This document shows, in pieces, positions 17,313 to 26,149 of a stretch of DNA of 64,000 nt. A program made the translations under genes and the position numbers. This stretch comes from Clostridium sp. OF03-18AA (GTDB lineage: Bacteria > Bacillota > Clostridia > Lachnospirales > Lachnospiraceae), in assembly GCF_003478035.1 (NCBI RefSeq), contig NZ_QUEP01000005.1, positions 62,001-126,000 of the forward strand, read 5' to 3'. The notes below the pieces were generated by a model. The model worked only from the letters and a program-made list of their open reading frames with translations. It was not told where the DNA came from and searched no databases. Within the stretch, counting starts at the first letter, position 1; every line of letters starts with the position of its first letter.

Positions 17313-17457
17313 CCGGTCGTAACTGTTCAGTAGGTCTGCGCACTTGCTGCGCTGACCGTAAGAAAACATAGGCTGGAAGGCAAAAATCCCATCAGCGAAG
17401 CTGATCTGGAATGGATTTTTGCACGTAACTATGAAGGTACTGAATAGTTACGTCCGG
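17313..17457. repeat. 145-bp cruciform element with 20-bp terminal inverted repeats
   Basis: CCGGTCGTAACTGTTCAGTA (17313-17332) is matched by its inverse at 17438-17457 with two differences. Inside are a hairpin GGTCTGCGCA … TGCGCTGACC, a second stem of AAAAATCC and GGATTTTT, and a tight ATCAGC-GAA-GCTGAT hairpin. The whole folds like a small cloverleaf. It sits between lytS and lytT and resembles the shorter element at 22878-22972. It could be a MITE-like insertion or a structured RNA. Confidence 0.75.
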
Positions 17458-17473
17458 TCACAGTATTTTCCTG

Positions 17474-19171
17474 TCAGCTCTCTGCCTGATACGGAATACA
17501 GAACGAAACATCCGCCCCGTCATCCGTATTCCGGATCTCCAGCCCATAACGCTTTCCGTATGTACTCTTCAAACGCTCATTCACATTTTTTAATCCCACG
17601 CTGCCGGTCTTGTTTCCGGTCAGGATCCTCTCTGCCTCTTCCGGTTCAAAACCTTTTCCATGATCCCTGACTCCGATCCTCACCAGCTCCTCCCCGGGCC
17701 CGCTTTGCACCCGTTTTGCTGAGATCTCCACTCTGCGCACCCCGTCCGCGCTGTTTCCATACCGGACAGCATTCTCCACGATGGGCTGCAGGATAAAGGA
17801 CGGGACCTGACAGGAGAGACCGTCTTCCACGTTGATCTCCACCCGGAGCTTCTCCTCAAATCTCGCCTTCTCGATCTCCAGATACGTCCGGACATGGTTG
17901 ATCTCCGTATCGATATCCAGCATGTACTGGTCGTTCTCCAGAGTCTGACGGTAGTAGGACGCTAACGTTAAGATCAGGTCACTGGCCTTTCCCGCATCCT
18001 CATCGCAGATGCAGGAGATCGTATTCAGCGCGTTGTAAAGAAAATGCGGGTTTACCTGAGACTGCAGCGCCTTAAACTCCGCTTTTTTCCGTAATTTTTT
18101 CTGATATTCCACATTGTAGACCCCTAACTGTGTGGAAAACATCTTCGCGAGTTCCTCCAGAAAATCCCCGATGCTTCGTTCCACACGGCGTCTCTTTTTC
18201 ACGACAATGGACAGACTTCCGATCTTCTCATCTCCGGTCATGACCGGAACTGTCACCGTCACGAGGGAGTGAAACAGCGACCGTATATCCTCATCGAGAT
18301 CTTCCTCCCAGATACATTCTGCTTTCATTCCTTTTGCCGGTCCTGTCAGATGTTCCAGAAACTTTTCCCGGCGGAAACGGCTGTCATCGATCAGGGAACT
18401 CACCGCCAGAACTTCCTTTTCATCCGTGATGATCACCGCCTGACATGGGATCTCACCAAAAATGATATCAGTCACAGCTTCCATATTTTCCCGCTTTCCG
18501 AAACCTTTTCTCAGATAGACGAGACTCTTGTCCGCGATCCCCATGGAAAGACGCATCCGCTCCGCAAACAGACTGTCCTCTCGCATATATACCATATCAA
18601 AGGTCTTGAAAAAGAGCACCATTCCCACAGAATTCATGACGATCATCGGGACGGCAATCTTTCCCACAAGCTCCATGGCCGCGCCGAGAGGCTTCGAGAT
18701 CATCAGAATGATCAACATCTGCAGGATCTCCGCCTCGGCAGTCAGGAAAAACAGATCAATGCTGTCCATCTCTCCTGCCTTGTACTTTTTATAGACCAGA
18801 CTTCCCAGCACGCCTTCCACCAGGGTCGAGACCGCGCAGGAAGCTGCTGTAAAGCCGCCAATATCAAACAGGAACCGGTGGGCTCCGGCGATGAGTGCCG
18901 TCATCATTCCGACAAACGGTCCTCCCAGGATCCCTGCTGTCAGGACGCCGATGACGCGGGTATTGACGATGGCCCCGCCGGTCTTTGTCCCTGTGTAGGT
19001 CGACACGATGCTGATGGCACCGAAGATCACTGCCAACGCCATCTTCTGGATGATCGTGCTGCTCTCTCCCCGGAACAGCTTCCGCACCGATGCCATATTG
19101 GTGAGCAGCGTTGCCAGAAGCACCAGCAGTCCGATATTTAAAAGCATGTTGAAAAACATGGTTCCTGTCAT
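17474..19171 (-). CDS. lytS: LytS-type sensor histidine kinase
   Basis: A 565-residue membrane kinase. Residues up to about 190 hold the 5TM-5TMR_LYT sensor with GTKTGGAIVNTRVIGVLTAG and GGPFVGMMTALIAGAHRFL. A GAF-like region follows, then the His-kinase box SQVNPHFLYNALNTI and an ATPase lid with VRDHGKGFEP and GSVGLKNVNERL. The ATG at 19171 follows GGGGGAG. BtsS, which senses pyruvate in E. coli, has this layout. It is separated from lytT by the cruciform element at 17313-17457. Confidence 0.9.
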   Translation of the reverse strand: MTGTMFFNMLLNIGLLVLLATLLTNMASVRKLFRGESSTIIQKMALAVIFGAISIVSTYTGTKTGGAIVNTRVIGVLTAGILGGPFVGMMTALIAGAHRFLFDIGGFTAASCAVSTLVEGVLGSLVYKKYKAGEMDSIDLFFLTAEAEILQMLIILMISKPLGAAMELVGKIAVPMIVMNSVGMVLFFKTFDMVYMREDSLFAERMRLSMGIADKSLVYLRKGFGKRENMEAVTDIIFGEIPCQAVIITDEKEVLAVSSLIDDSRFRREKFLEHLTGPAKGMKAECIWEEDLDEDIRSLFHSLVTVTVPVMTGDEKIGSLSIVVKKRRRVERSIGDFLEELAKMFSTQLGVYNVEYQKKLRKKAEFKALQSQVNPHFLYNALNTISCICDEDAGKASDLILTLASYYRQTLENDQYMLDIDTEINHVRTYLEIEKARFEEKLRVEINVEDGLSCQVPSFILQPIVENAVRYGNSADGVRRVEISAKRVQSGPGEELVRIGVRDHGKGFEPEEAERILTGNKTGSVGLKNVNERLKSTYGKRYGLEIRNTDDGADVSFCIPYQAES

Positions 19172-19275
19172 AAAGCTCCCCCTGTCCCCGCAGACTGAAT
19201 GTTCTTGTCTGCCTCTTTCACATGTTTTTATCATATCACATTTTTCTGTTTATTTGTTCAGAAAATGTGAAGCGT

Positions 19276-19380
19276 GGTCGCTTGCGACAGTCTACATCTT
19301 CGCGCGAGTGCGCATCTTTGGCACGTCAGTGCCTTTTTATGTAACAGGGAATTCCCCGGGATTTCCTGTTACATAAAAAA
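19276..19380. repeat. 46-bp interspersed repeat, copy 2, with an adjoining long hairpin
   Basis: Positions 19276-19321 match the copy at 13572-13617. Directly after it TTTTTATGTAACAGG (19334 on) and CCTGTTACATAAAAA form a near-perfect inverted repeat ending about 19380, which could act as a terminator. Confidence 0.75.
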
Positions 19381-19426
19381 ACTCCGGAAGACCTGGGCTT
19401 CTTCCCTCAGGTCTTCCGGAGCTTTG
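19379..19426 (-). terminator. Terminator of the DAACS symporter gene
   Basis: CTCCGGAAGACCTG pairs with CAGGTCTTCCGGAG; read leftward it is followed by TTTTTT. Confidence 0.85.
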
Positions 19427-19458
19427 CACACCGACCGTAAACCAGGCCGGTATTTTCC

Positions 19459-20796
19459 TTATGAATTGTAGATATCCTCGTTTAACATTCCCTCGGATTT
19501 CGCAACGTAGATTGCAGTTGCGGAGTCGCCGACAACGTTAAGCGCCGTTACTAACATCTCGATCGGGCGGTTGATCGCAAGGATCAGGCTGTATGCTAAG
19601 AGTGCACCGTCGTTGATGTAGCCAAGACCGGAAAGGATCGTGAACAGGATGATCGCGCCTGCGCCCGGAGCTGCCGGTGTACCGGCGGATGCGATCAGGG
19701 CTAAGAGAGCGATCACAATGAGCTGGGACAGGGTTACATTGTAGCCTGCGCAGCCTGCGATGAACAGAGTCGCAACGACCTGCATGATCGCGGTACCGTT
19801 CATGTTGATGGTCATACCGAGCGGAAGTACGAAGGAAGCGATCTTCTCATCAACACCGAGCTCCTCTGTGGTCGTCTTCACGTTAAGCGGAAGAGCAGCC
19901 GCACTGGAGGAAGTGGAGAATCCGAATACTGCTACACGGAAGATCTTCTTTGCGAACTTCACCGGATTCTGCTTTGTTGTAACTGCTACAAAGATCGGGT
20001 ATCCTACGAAGAGGAATAAGAGAAGCAGGATAACGGTTACGACAACGTATGCCAGAGCCGGTTTTAAGTGATTGATTCCGTATGTCGCGAATGTTCTTGC
20101 AAGGAGAACGAAAATTGCGAACGGACCGAACTTTGTAACAACGTAGTTTAAGAATACAACAACGATATCGTTTACTTCTGTGATGAGCTTCTTTAATGTT
20201 GCGCTCTTCTCGTCGCCGACTGCCTTCATGCAGAGACCGAGGGAAACCGCTAAGAACACGATCGCGAGAACGGAAGTGTTTGTGCTGAATACCGCTGTGA
20301 TATTGGACGGAACAATGTTAAGGATCACATTTAACGGGTTGGAACCGGTAGATCCGGCGGAACCTTCAAGACCCTCCACCTGAATATTGAATACACCTGC
20401 ATTGTAGATCATGATTCCGACTACGCATGCCATAAGTAATGCGAAGAAAGAGCAGATCAGGAAACCTGCGATCGTTTTTACGGAAATTCTGCCGAGAGTT
20501 CTTGTATCGGAAATCTGTCCGATCGCAAGTGTGATGGATGTGAATACCATCGGTACGATGACAAGCTGTAAAGAACGGATAAACAACTGACCGATAATAT
20601 AGAAGATACCGAGTGCCTTTTCAGCGCCTGCAGCTGTGATATCCTGGAACAGGATGCTGTTGATCGTTGCCCATACGGCTTCCTTGCCTGTGCTGTTGAG
20701 GTTTTCTCTTAAGAACATTAACAGAAGACCTGCTACCAGACCGCAGACGAGGGAAATACTCATTCTGACAGCGAGTGAACTTTTCTTTTTCTCCAT
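19459..20796 (-). CDS. Dicarboxylate/amino acid:cation symporter (DAACS family)
   Basis: A 445-residue carrier that couples uptake of glutamate, aspartate or C4-dicarboxylates to Na+ or H+. It shows the Ser-rich reentrant loop FSTSSSAAALPLN, the NMNGTAIMQ cation motif and the second loop ASAGTPAAPGAG. Eight hydrophobic segments can be traced. AAGGAGG precedes the ATG. It is a single-gene unit. The GTPAAPGAG tip differs from the classic GIPGG form, and this makes the exact substrate uncertain. Confidence 0.9.
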   Translation of the reverse strand: MEKKKSSLAVRMSISLVCGLVAGLLLMFLRENLNSTGKEAVWATINSILFQDITAAGAEKALGIFYIIGQLFIRSLQLVIVPMVFTSITLAIGQISDTRTLGRISVKTIAGFLICSFFALLMACVVGIMIYNAGVFNIQVEGLEGSAGSTGSNPLNVILNIVPSNITAVFSTNTSVLAIVFLAVSLGLCMKAVGDEKSATLKKLITEVNDIVVVFLNYVVTKFGPFAIFVLLARTFATYGINHLKPALAYVVVTVILLLLFLFVGYPIFVAVTTKQNPVKFAKKIFRVAVFGFSTSSSAAALPLNVKTTTEELGVDEKIASFVLPLGMTINMNGTAIMQVVATLFIAGCAGYNVTLSQLIVIALLALIASAGTPAAPGAGAIILFTILSGLGYINDGALLAYSLILAINRPIEMLVTALNVVGDSATAIYVAKSEGMLNEDIYNS

Positions 20797-20904
20797 GTAA
20801 TCCTCCTTTTTTTACCGCGCAACACACCCGGAAACATAAGCTTTGGGGCGGCTCTCCAAAACATTCCTGATATGCGGATACAGGCTTAGACTCATTGCCC
20901 GCAT

Positions 20905-20963
20905 AAAAATCTCCGGGACACTGACAGGTTTTTCTCGATCCCTGTCAAACTATCCCGGAGATT
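20905..20963 (-). terminator. Terminator of the secreted glycosidase gene
   Basis: A two-part stem, AATCTCCGGGA with TCCCGGAGATT outside and TGACAGG with CCTGTCA inside, is followed leftward by TTTTTAT. It lies between the glycosidase and the symporter; the rest of this 234-bp gap shows nothing else. Confidence 0.8.
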
Positions 20964-21030
20964 ATATCGTAGTCTGAGCAATTCCGCAAGTAGGAATTTC
21001 AAATTTCTTTATGTTTTTTTTACAGAAATT

Positions 21031-22692
21031 TTATTTACTGGAATCGGCTGCCGGAACAGGCTCCAAAGTCTGTGTCTGATCCAGTGCCGCATTTAACTCC
21101 CGGAACGCCGCCGCGAGATCCTGCTCGTTGCCGTCTGTGTCATAGATCCTGCCGTACTGCTCGTGGGAATACATTTTAATATTGTCCAGTGTCACGCTTC
21201 GGTCTGTCGTGATCGAGAGATTGTAGTTTTCCTGCCACGGGATGGAACACTCATAATTTCCCGCTTCCGTCACCTGGACCGACTTTTTAGCGTCACCGAT
21301 CTGGAAGGTGACCTTCGCTGCACCGTTCTTCGGTGCCGCCCAGAATTTTACATAGATCTTGTCCCTTTTTCCAAGACGTCCATGAACATTCTGGCTGAGC
21401 ACACTGTCTTTTGCCAGAGTGACTGCCTTTGATCCGTCATGTTCCGTTTTCTCAACCTTTCCGGTGGTATCCCAGCCTGTCAGTCCCAGAGCGAACTGGC
21501 CATTGTATACACAATCATTTACATAATTCCGGTATACCCAGAGACCGTAGCCGCAGGTAGTATCCTTTAAGATCGGAGCGGTATTCTTCACAAAGTCCGC
21601 CACCTGGGACTCCTCGATCTGGGTATTGTAGGAGAATGCCTCTGTGGAATCCATATAGAGGAACTGCTCCATAAAATACTTCTTTCCGCTCTTTTCCACC
21701 AGACCGTTCATGCTGTTCTGCATGGATGCCAGCGCTGTTTCCGCGGAAATATGGTCTCCTACGTTCTGCTGTCCGAGGGACACGCTGTACATAAGAGCGG
21801 AGTACTCGGCATCGGCACACGGATACGTGGCGGAGTGGGAATAGTAGGTATAGCTTCCGTCCAGCTGGTAGATCGGGTCTCCGTCGGACCGGACCTCCAT
21901 GGATAGTCCGGGGAACACTTCCTGACTCTCGGAAAGGAGCTTATTTAAAAAGCTGTCATAGAACTCAAAAAACAGCTTCGCCTCCGGGCGCTTTCTCTCC
22001 GGGATCCAGATCTCGGAATAATCCTGGAATGTCTTTCCGTAGACCGCGCCGACCTCCGCAAGGGAATAGTGGGCCTTCAGGTAATCCTGATATCCGCATC
22101 TGGATGCCAGACGGATACTGAGGGCTCTTGTGAGATCCCGGTCCATGTTTGACGTATAGTCCCAGAAGTCCTCCCAGGTAATAAATCCACCCTGAAAGTT
22201 CCCGTAGTCGGATACCCGGTCATAGATCGTCTTACAGTAATCTATCCACATCTTCCTGTCATTGCTTCCGTCCTGCACCACACCGGCATATCGCTCCGGA
22301 AGGGACGCTTCACCGCTGTAATCCCAGCAGTAACCGATCCGCAGCGTCACCATAAGTCCGTGGTCATCCGCACACTTCATGACCTGATCGAGCTTGGCGA
22401 AAGCAGCCTCATTGTACATATTTCCCATATCCCCCGGCTGAAACTCTCTCCACGGGATCACGAGAATGATGCTGTTGAAGCCGTCCGCCTTGATGCGGGC
22501 AAAATTTGCCCCCATGTTATCATCTTCAGTTCCCCAGTAGTTGATCGGCCAGGCATCACCGAAGTAGGTCACGGATTTTAAGTATTCCGGAAACGCCGCC
22601 TGCGCTTCCATCCGAAGTTCAGGGATCCCCGCCATCAGGGCTGCGGCGGCCAAAAGCGCTGCCGCTGGTCTTGCCAGTTTTCTTATGTTCAT
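21031..22692 (-). CDS. Secreted glycoside hydrolase-like protein
   Basis: A 553-residue exported protein. The signal peptide (KLARPAAALLAAAALMAG) ends near AQAAF. Residues 35-400 read like a TIM-barrel glycosidase of the GH5/GH42 clan: ADGFNSIILVIPWREFQPG, an early acidic FITWEDFWDY, LRIGYCWDYSG, and a late KYFMEQFLYMDS whose Glu could be the nucleophile. A beta-sandwich carbohydrate-binding-like region follows (about 405-510). No anchor motif is seen. Substrate and exact GH family are not known. It has its own promoter and terminator. Confidence 0.7.
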   Translation of the reverse strand: MNIRKLARPAAALLAAAALMAGIPELRMEAQAAFPEYLKSVTYFGDAWPINYWGTEDDNMGANFARIKADGFNSIILVIPWREFQPGDMGNMYNEAAFAKLDQVMKCADDHGLMVTLRIGYCWDYSGEASLPERYAGVVQDGSNDRKMWIDYCKTIYDRVSDYGNFQGGFITWEDFWDYTSNMDRDLTRALSIRLASRCGYQDYLKAHYSLAEVGAVYGKTFQDYSEIWIPERKRPEAKLFFEFYDSFLNKLLSESQEVFPGLSMEVRSDGDPIYQLDGSYTYYSHSATYPCADAEYSALMYSVSLGQQNVGDHISAETALASMQNSMNGLVEKSGKKYFMEQFLYMDSTEAFSYNTQIEESQVADFVKNTAPILKDTTCGYGLWVYRNYVNDCVYNGQFALGLTGWDTTGKVEKTEHDGSKAVTLAKDSVLSQNVHGRLGKRDKIYVKFWAAPKNGAAKVTFQIGDAKKSVQVTEAGNYECSIPWQENYNLSITTDRSVTLDNIKMYSHEQYGRIYDTDGNEQDLAAAFRELNAALDQTQTLEPVPAADSSK

Positions 22693-22770
22693 ACGATCAC
22701 CTTTTATAACTGTTCTTCACAGCTTCCTTTTTTGTTTCTGGTATGCATCGGCACACACCGATTCCCGTTT

Positions 22771-22799
22771 ACTATACCACAATGTAAAAATTTCTGCAA
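22771..22799 (-). promoter_or_regulatory. Promoter of the glycosidase gene
   Basis: On the minus strand TTGCAG (22799-22794) and TATAGT (22776-22771) are 17 bp apart, about 75 bp before the start codon. Confidence 0.65.
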
Positions 22800-22836
22800 A
22801 ATTTATCCTTAAAAAAATTCCGCAAAATTTATCCTT
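22796..22836. repeat. Direct repeat GCAAAATTTATCCTT between divergent promoters
   Basis: The 15-mer occurs identically at 22796-22810 and 22822-22836, 26 bp apart. The first copy overlaps the glycosidase -35 and the second abuts the DUF362 -35. It is a likely binding site for a shared regulator. Confidence 0.6.
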
Positions 22837-22863
22837 GACTAATTTAAGACTTACGGGGATACT
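22835..22863 (+). promoter_or_regulatory. Promoter of the DUF362 gene
   Basis: TTGACT (22835-22840) and GATACT (22858-22863) are 17 bp apart and place transcription start near 22870, just before the structured element at 22878. Confidence 0.6.
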
Positions 22864-22877
22864 TTCATTAGAAAGAT

Positions 22878-22972
22878 CGTAACGGTTCAGCAAGCTGCGC
22901 GCTGACCGCACTGGTCGCGCCGGCCGTACTCGCCGCAGTAAAACGCAGACTTTACGGTACTGGAGCGTTGCG
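22878..22972 (+). repeat. 95-bp structured element in the DUF362 leader
   Basis: It begins CGTAACGGTTCAGCA and ends TACTGGAGCGTTGCG. Both ends resemble those of the 145-bp element at 17313-17457 and pair with each other. The interior has different hairpins (CGCGCTGACC, GGTCGCGCCGG). It would be part of the 5' untranslated RNA. Confidence 0.55.
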
Positions 22973-23002
22973 AAGTATTTATTAAAGGAGGACCTTATAA
23001 GC

Positions 23003-24124
23003 ATGGAAAAATCAACGGTTTATTTTACCGATTTCCGGTGTTCGGTTGGAACCAGCCAGTTGGACAAGCTGAAAAAGCTCTGCGTTACTGCAGGGATCAA
23101 AAACATTGACATGGACGGAAAATTCGTCGCGATCAAAATGCATTTCGGTGAACTTGGAAACCTCGCCTTCCTTCGTCCGAACTACGCAAAAGCGGTAGCA
23201 GATCTCTGTAAGGAACAGGGCGGCATGCCGTTTCTGACCGACTGCAACACCCTGTATCCGGGCAGCAGAAAAAATGCTCTGGATCATTTAGACTGTGCAA
23301 ACCTCAATGGCTTCAACCCGATCTCCACCGGCTGCCAGATCATCATCGGTGACGGTCTTCGCGGAACTGACGAGGTGGAGGTTCCGGTCGTGAACGGAGA
23401 ATACTGCAAGACGGCCTTCATCGGCCACGCGGTTATGGATGCCGACGTCTTTATCAGCCTGACCCATTTCAAAGGTCATGAATCCACCGGTTTCGGTGGT
23501 GCCATCAAAAACATCGGTATGGGCTGCGGAAGCCGTGCCGGAAAAATGCAGCAGCATGCAAGCGGAAAGCCGTCCGTCCGTGAGAAGCTCTGCCGCGGCT
23601 GCAGACGCTGTGCGAAGGAGTGCGGAAGCGATGCTATTACATATGTAAATAAGAAAGCCGTCATCGATTATGACAAGTGTAAAGGTTGCGGCCGCTGTAT
23701 CGGTGCCTGCAGCTTTGATGCTATCTACAACCCGAACTACAATGCCAACGAGCTTTTAGACCGCAAGATGGCAGAGTACGCGCAGGCTGTCTGTTATGAC
23801 CGCCCGTGCTTCCATATTTCCCTTGTGCAGGATATCAGCCCGAACTGTGACTGCCACGTTGAAAATGATGCCCCGATCCTTCCGGATATCGGAATGTTCG
23901 CGAGCTTCGATCCGGTGGCTCTGGACCAGGCCTGCGCGGATGCCTGTCTGAAGGCAGCTCCAATCGCCAATAGCCAGCTCGGGGAACATCTCTCCCAGCC
24001 GGGATGGCACTGCCACCACGATCACTTCAAGGATTCCAATCCGAATATCGAATGGCAGGCAACTCTCGATCAGGCGGAAAAGATCGGTCTCGGCACAAGA
24101 CAGTATGAGCTGAAACGGATCTGA
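23003..24124 (+). CDS. DUF362 domain protein with two [4Fe-4S] ferredoxin motifs
   Basis: A 373-residue cytosolic protein. The DUF362 domain surrounds a ferredoxin insert at about residues 195-245 with two cysteine sets: CRGCRRCAKEC and CKGCGRCIGAC. Nearby features are THFKGHESTGFGGAIKNIGMGCGSR, a conserved DUF362 stretch, and the late C/H-rich PGWHCHHDHF. DUF362 proteins are thought to be electron-transfer or metal-binding proteins; the partner is not known. A GGAGG site lies before the ATG. It is transcribed alone, ending at a strong bidirectional terminator. Confidence 0.85.
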   Translation: MEKSTVYFTDFRCSVGTSQLDKLKKLCVTAGIKNIDMDGKFVAIKMHFGELGNLAFLRPNYAKAVADLCKEQGGMPFLTDCNTLYPGSRKNALDHLDCANLNGFNPISTGCQIIIGDGLRGTDEVEVPVVNGEYCKTAFIGHAVMDADVFISLTHFKGHESTGFGGAIKNIGMGCGSRAGKMQQHASGKPSVREKLCRGCRRCAKECGSDAITYVNKKAVIDYDKCKGCGRCIGACSFDAIYNPNYNANELLDRKMAEYAQAVCYDRPCFHISLVQDISPNCDCHVENDAPILPDIGMFASFDPVALDQACADACLKAAPIANSQLGEHLSQPGWHCHHDHFKDSNPNIEWQATLDQAEKIGLGTRQYELKRI

Positions 24125-24138
24125 TCGGGATTTTTCAT

Positions 24139-24187
24139 AAAAAATGGGGAGAAGTTCCATTTTACGGAACTTCTCCCCACTTTTTAT
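24139..24187. terminator. Bidirectional terminator
   Basis: TGGGGAGAAGTTCC pairs with GGAACTTCTCCCCA, with A's on the left and T's on the right. It ends the DUF362 transcript and probably the convergent amidohydrolase one. Confidence 0.9.
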
Positions 24188-24262
24188 GTACGATTACAAT
24201 GCGTCATTCCTTTCACGTTCGCCGGAAAGATCTATTCACGCTCAATCGCATCCATCAATTTT

Positions 24263-25711
24263 TTACATCTTCATTCCAAGCGCTCTCGGCTTGCAGCCGT
24301 CCGGGATCGGGCAGTGATAGGTGTCGCCATCCAGCTCCTCCTCCATCTCCGCTTTCGCCTTCGCGATGATCTCCGGATCCTCATACATATCGATCGCTGC
24401 GCCTGCCATTGCCTTCGCCGCGTAGATCAGTCCCTTGTGTGCCAGTCCGCTCTTGCCCTGGGAAACGACCTGCCAGGAGTGACCAGGTGTTCCAGCCGCC
24501 CATGTAGCAACGTAGGCCTGAGCAGTCGGACAATTCCAGCTCACATCACCGACGTCCGTGGAACCGAAGGACATGATTCCGTCCGGGTTGAACGGAGCGA
24601 CAAAGCGGTACATGCTCTCGCCCTTATGAGAAAGGACTTCCGCCTTAGCTGCTTTGTCCTTGCAGTTCTTTGCGATCTTCTCTAAGGACTCAAAACGGCT
24701 GTCGCCAACGCCCTCACTGATGGCTTTGGCAAACTTCATCTCCTCTTCCGTGTACTCCGGAGCGCCAAGCTCCACAAGGTTGTCCCAGAGTTCCTTCGCG
24801 ATCACCTTGTTGCTCATGAGGTTCGAGCAGCCCTTTACGAAATCGATTTCCACACGGGTCTCTGTCATATGGGCAGCGCCCTCAGCGATCTTGTTGACAC
24901 GCTGATAGATCTCCTCCACCTGGCTGTTCTTCGGTGCACGGATCAGATACAGAACCTCCGCGTACGGCTGTACAACGTTCGGGGAGTATCCGCCGGTGTT
25001 TGTGATCGCGTAGTGGATTCTCGCCTCCGGAACCACATGCTCTCTTAAGAACTGTACACCCATGTTCATAAGCTCCAGCGCGTCAAGGGCGCTTCGTCCA
25101 AGATGCGGTGCGCCGCCTGCGTGGGCGCTCTTTCCATAGAATTTATACGCTACCTGATAGTTTGCGAGGGAGCTTCCCGTGTCGGCCTGCGTTAAATCTC
25201 CCGGATGCCATGTGATCGCGGCGTCAAGGTTTGCGAACACTCCGCCTTTCGCCATAAATGCCTTTCCGGATCCGCCTTCCTCACCCGGGCAGCCAAAATA
25301 GATCACGGTTCCCGGTTTTCCGCTTTCTTCCAGATACTTTTTGATTCCGATCGCCGCAGAGAGAGACGCTGTGCCGAGCATGTTATGTCCGCAGCCGTGT
25401 CCGCTGGCGCCATCATGCACAACGATCTTCTCGGTAGCTCCCGCTTCCTGATCCAGTCCGGACAGGGCATCGAACTCGCCTAAGATACCGATCACAGGTT
25501 TTCCGGAACCGAATGTGCCCTTAAATGCTGTCTTTACGTCCGCAAGACCTGTCTCAACTGTAAAACCTTCTGCTTTCAGAACATCGCAGAGGATCTTCAT
25601 CGACTTTTCTTCCGTGAAGGCAGTCTCCGCGCAGCCCCAGATCTCGTCGCTGGCGGTAAAGATCTCGCTGGATTTCTTATCAATTTCTTCCCAAGCTGTC
25701 TGTTTTCCCAT
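24263..25711 (-). CDS. M20 family amidohydrolase (AbgB-like)
   Basis: A 482-residue zinc hydrolase of the AbgB branch, which cleaves p-aminobenzoyl-glutamate and related amides. The ATG at 25711 fits AAGGTG 8 bp upstream. Seen are GVLGEFDALSG-like GILGEFDALSGLDQEA, the metal loop GHGCGHNMLGTAS, GCPGEEGGSGKAFM with the catalytic Glu pair, and the dimerisation part (KSAHAGGAPHLGRSALDAL). The late STDVGDVSWNCP metal segment is present. No abgA partner is nearby, so it may act alone as a peptidase or acyl-amino-acid hydrolase. Confidence 0.88.
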   Translation of the reverse strand: MGKQTAWEEIDKKSSEIFTASDEIWGCAETAFTEEKSMKILCDVLKAEGFTVETGLADVKTAFKGTFGSGKPVIGILGEFDALSGLDQEAGATEKIVVHDGASGHGCGHNMLGTASLSAAIGIKKYLEESGKPGTVIYFGCPGEEGGSGKAFMAKGGVFANLDAAITWHPGDLTQADTGSSLANYQVAYKFYGKSAHAGGAPHLGRSALDALELMNMGVQFLREHVVPEARIHYAITNTGGYSPNVVQPYAEVLYLIRAPKNSQVEEIYQRVNKIAEGAAHMTETRVEIDFVKGCSNLMSNKVIAKELWDNLVELGAPEYTEEEMKFAKAISEGVGDSRFESLEKIAKNCKDKAAKAEVLSHKGESMYRFVAPFNPDGIMSFGSTDVGDVSWNCPTAQAYVATWAAGTPGHSWQVVSQGKSGLAHKGLIYAAKAMAGAAIDMYEDPEIIAKAKAEMEEELDGDTYHCPIPDGCKPRALGMKM

Positions 25712-26149
25712 CTCCATATCACCTTTCTTGTACATGATTTCCGGCCGTTGTCCACGCTGCCCTTTCATTTTCCGATCAGGCAGCTCTCAAAATTTAATTT
25801 TCGAGTTGTTCTGAATTTTTATATAAATCCCAACCAGTTATCAATAATTATACTATCGCATCCGTCAATGCGCAACCTTTTTCATGTTTTGTGCCTAAAG
25901 TAAATGTATCATTTCGGATGTCCGCAAATTTTCCCTCTATTTATTTTGGTTTTCTCAGCTTTCCCTGCCGCACATATTTTCTGTTCTGACTGCGCGAAGA
26001 GGGGTGGAATTTAATTTTGCAGGTGGGGCTTCTTACTGTTGGCACATCCTCTTCTTGAAAACTGCTTGCGCTTTTATACCTGCGATGGTATAATTCATAG
26101 GTAATGCCCTGTGATACAGGGCGAACGTGAACACACTGGAGGTATCCAC
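25712..26149. other. 438-bp gap with one clear promoter
   Basis: The left two thirds is AT-rich and holds no gene or repeat that I can support. At the right end a promoter (TTGCGC at 26066-26071, 17 bp, TATAAT at 26089-26094) drives the small anchored-protein gene. A hairpin CCCTG-TGATA-CAGGG follows in the leader near 26107-26121. Confidence 0.6.

Noticed and set aside
18269..19141. A 290-codon plus-strand frame opposite lytS
   Set aside because: It is the complement of a clear sensor kinase and is His/Asp/Gln-rich, as antisense frames of such genes are.
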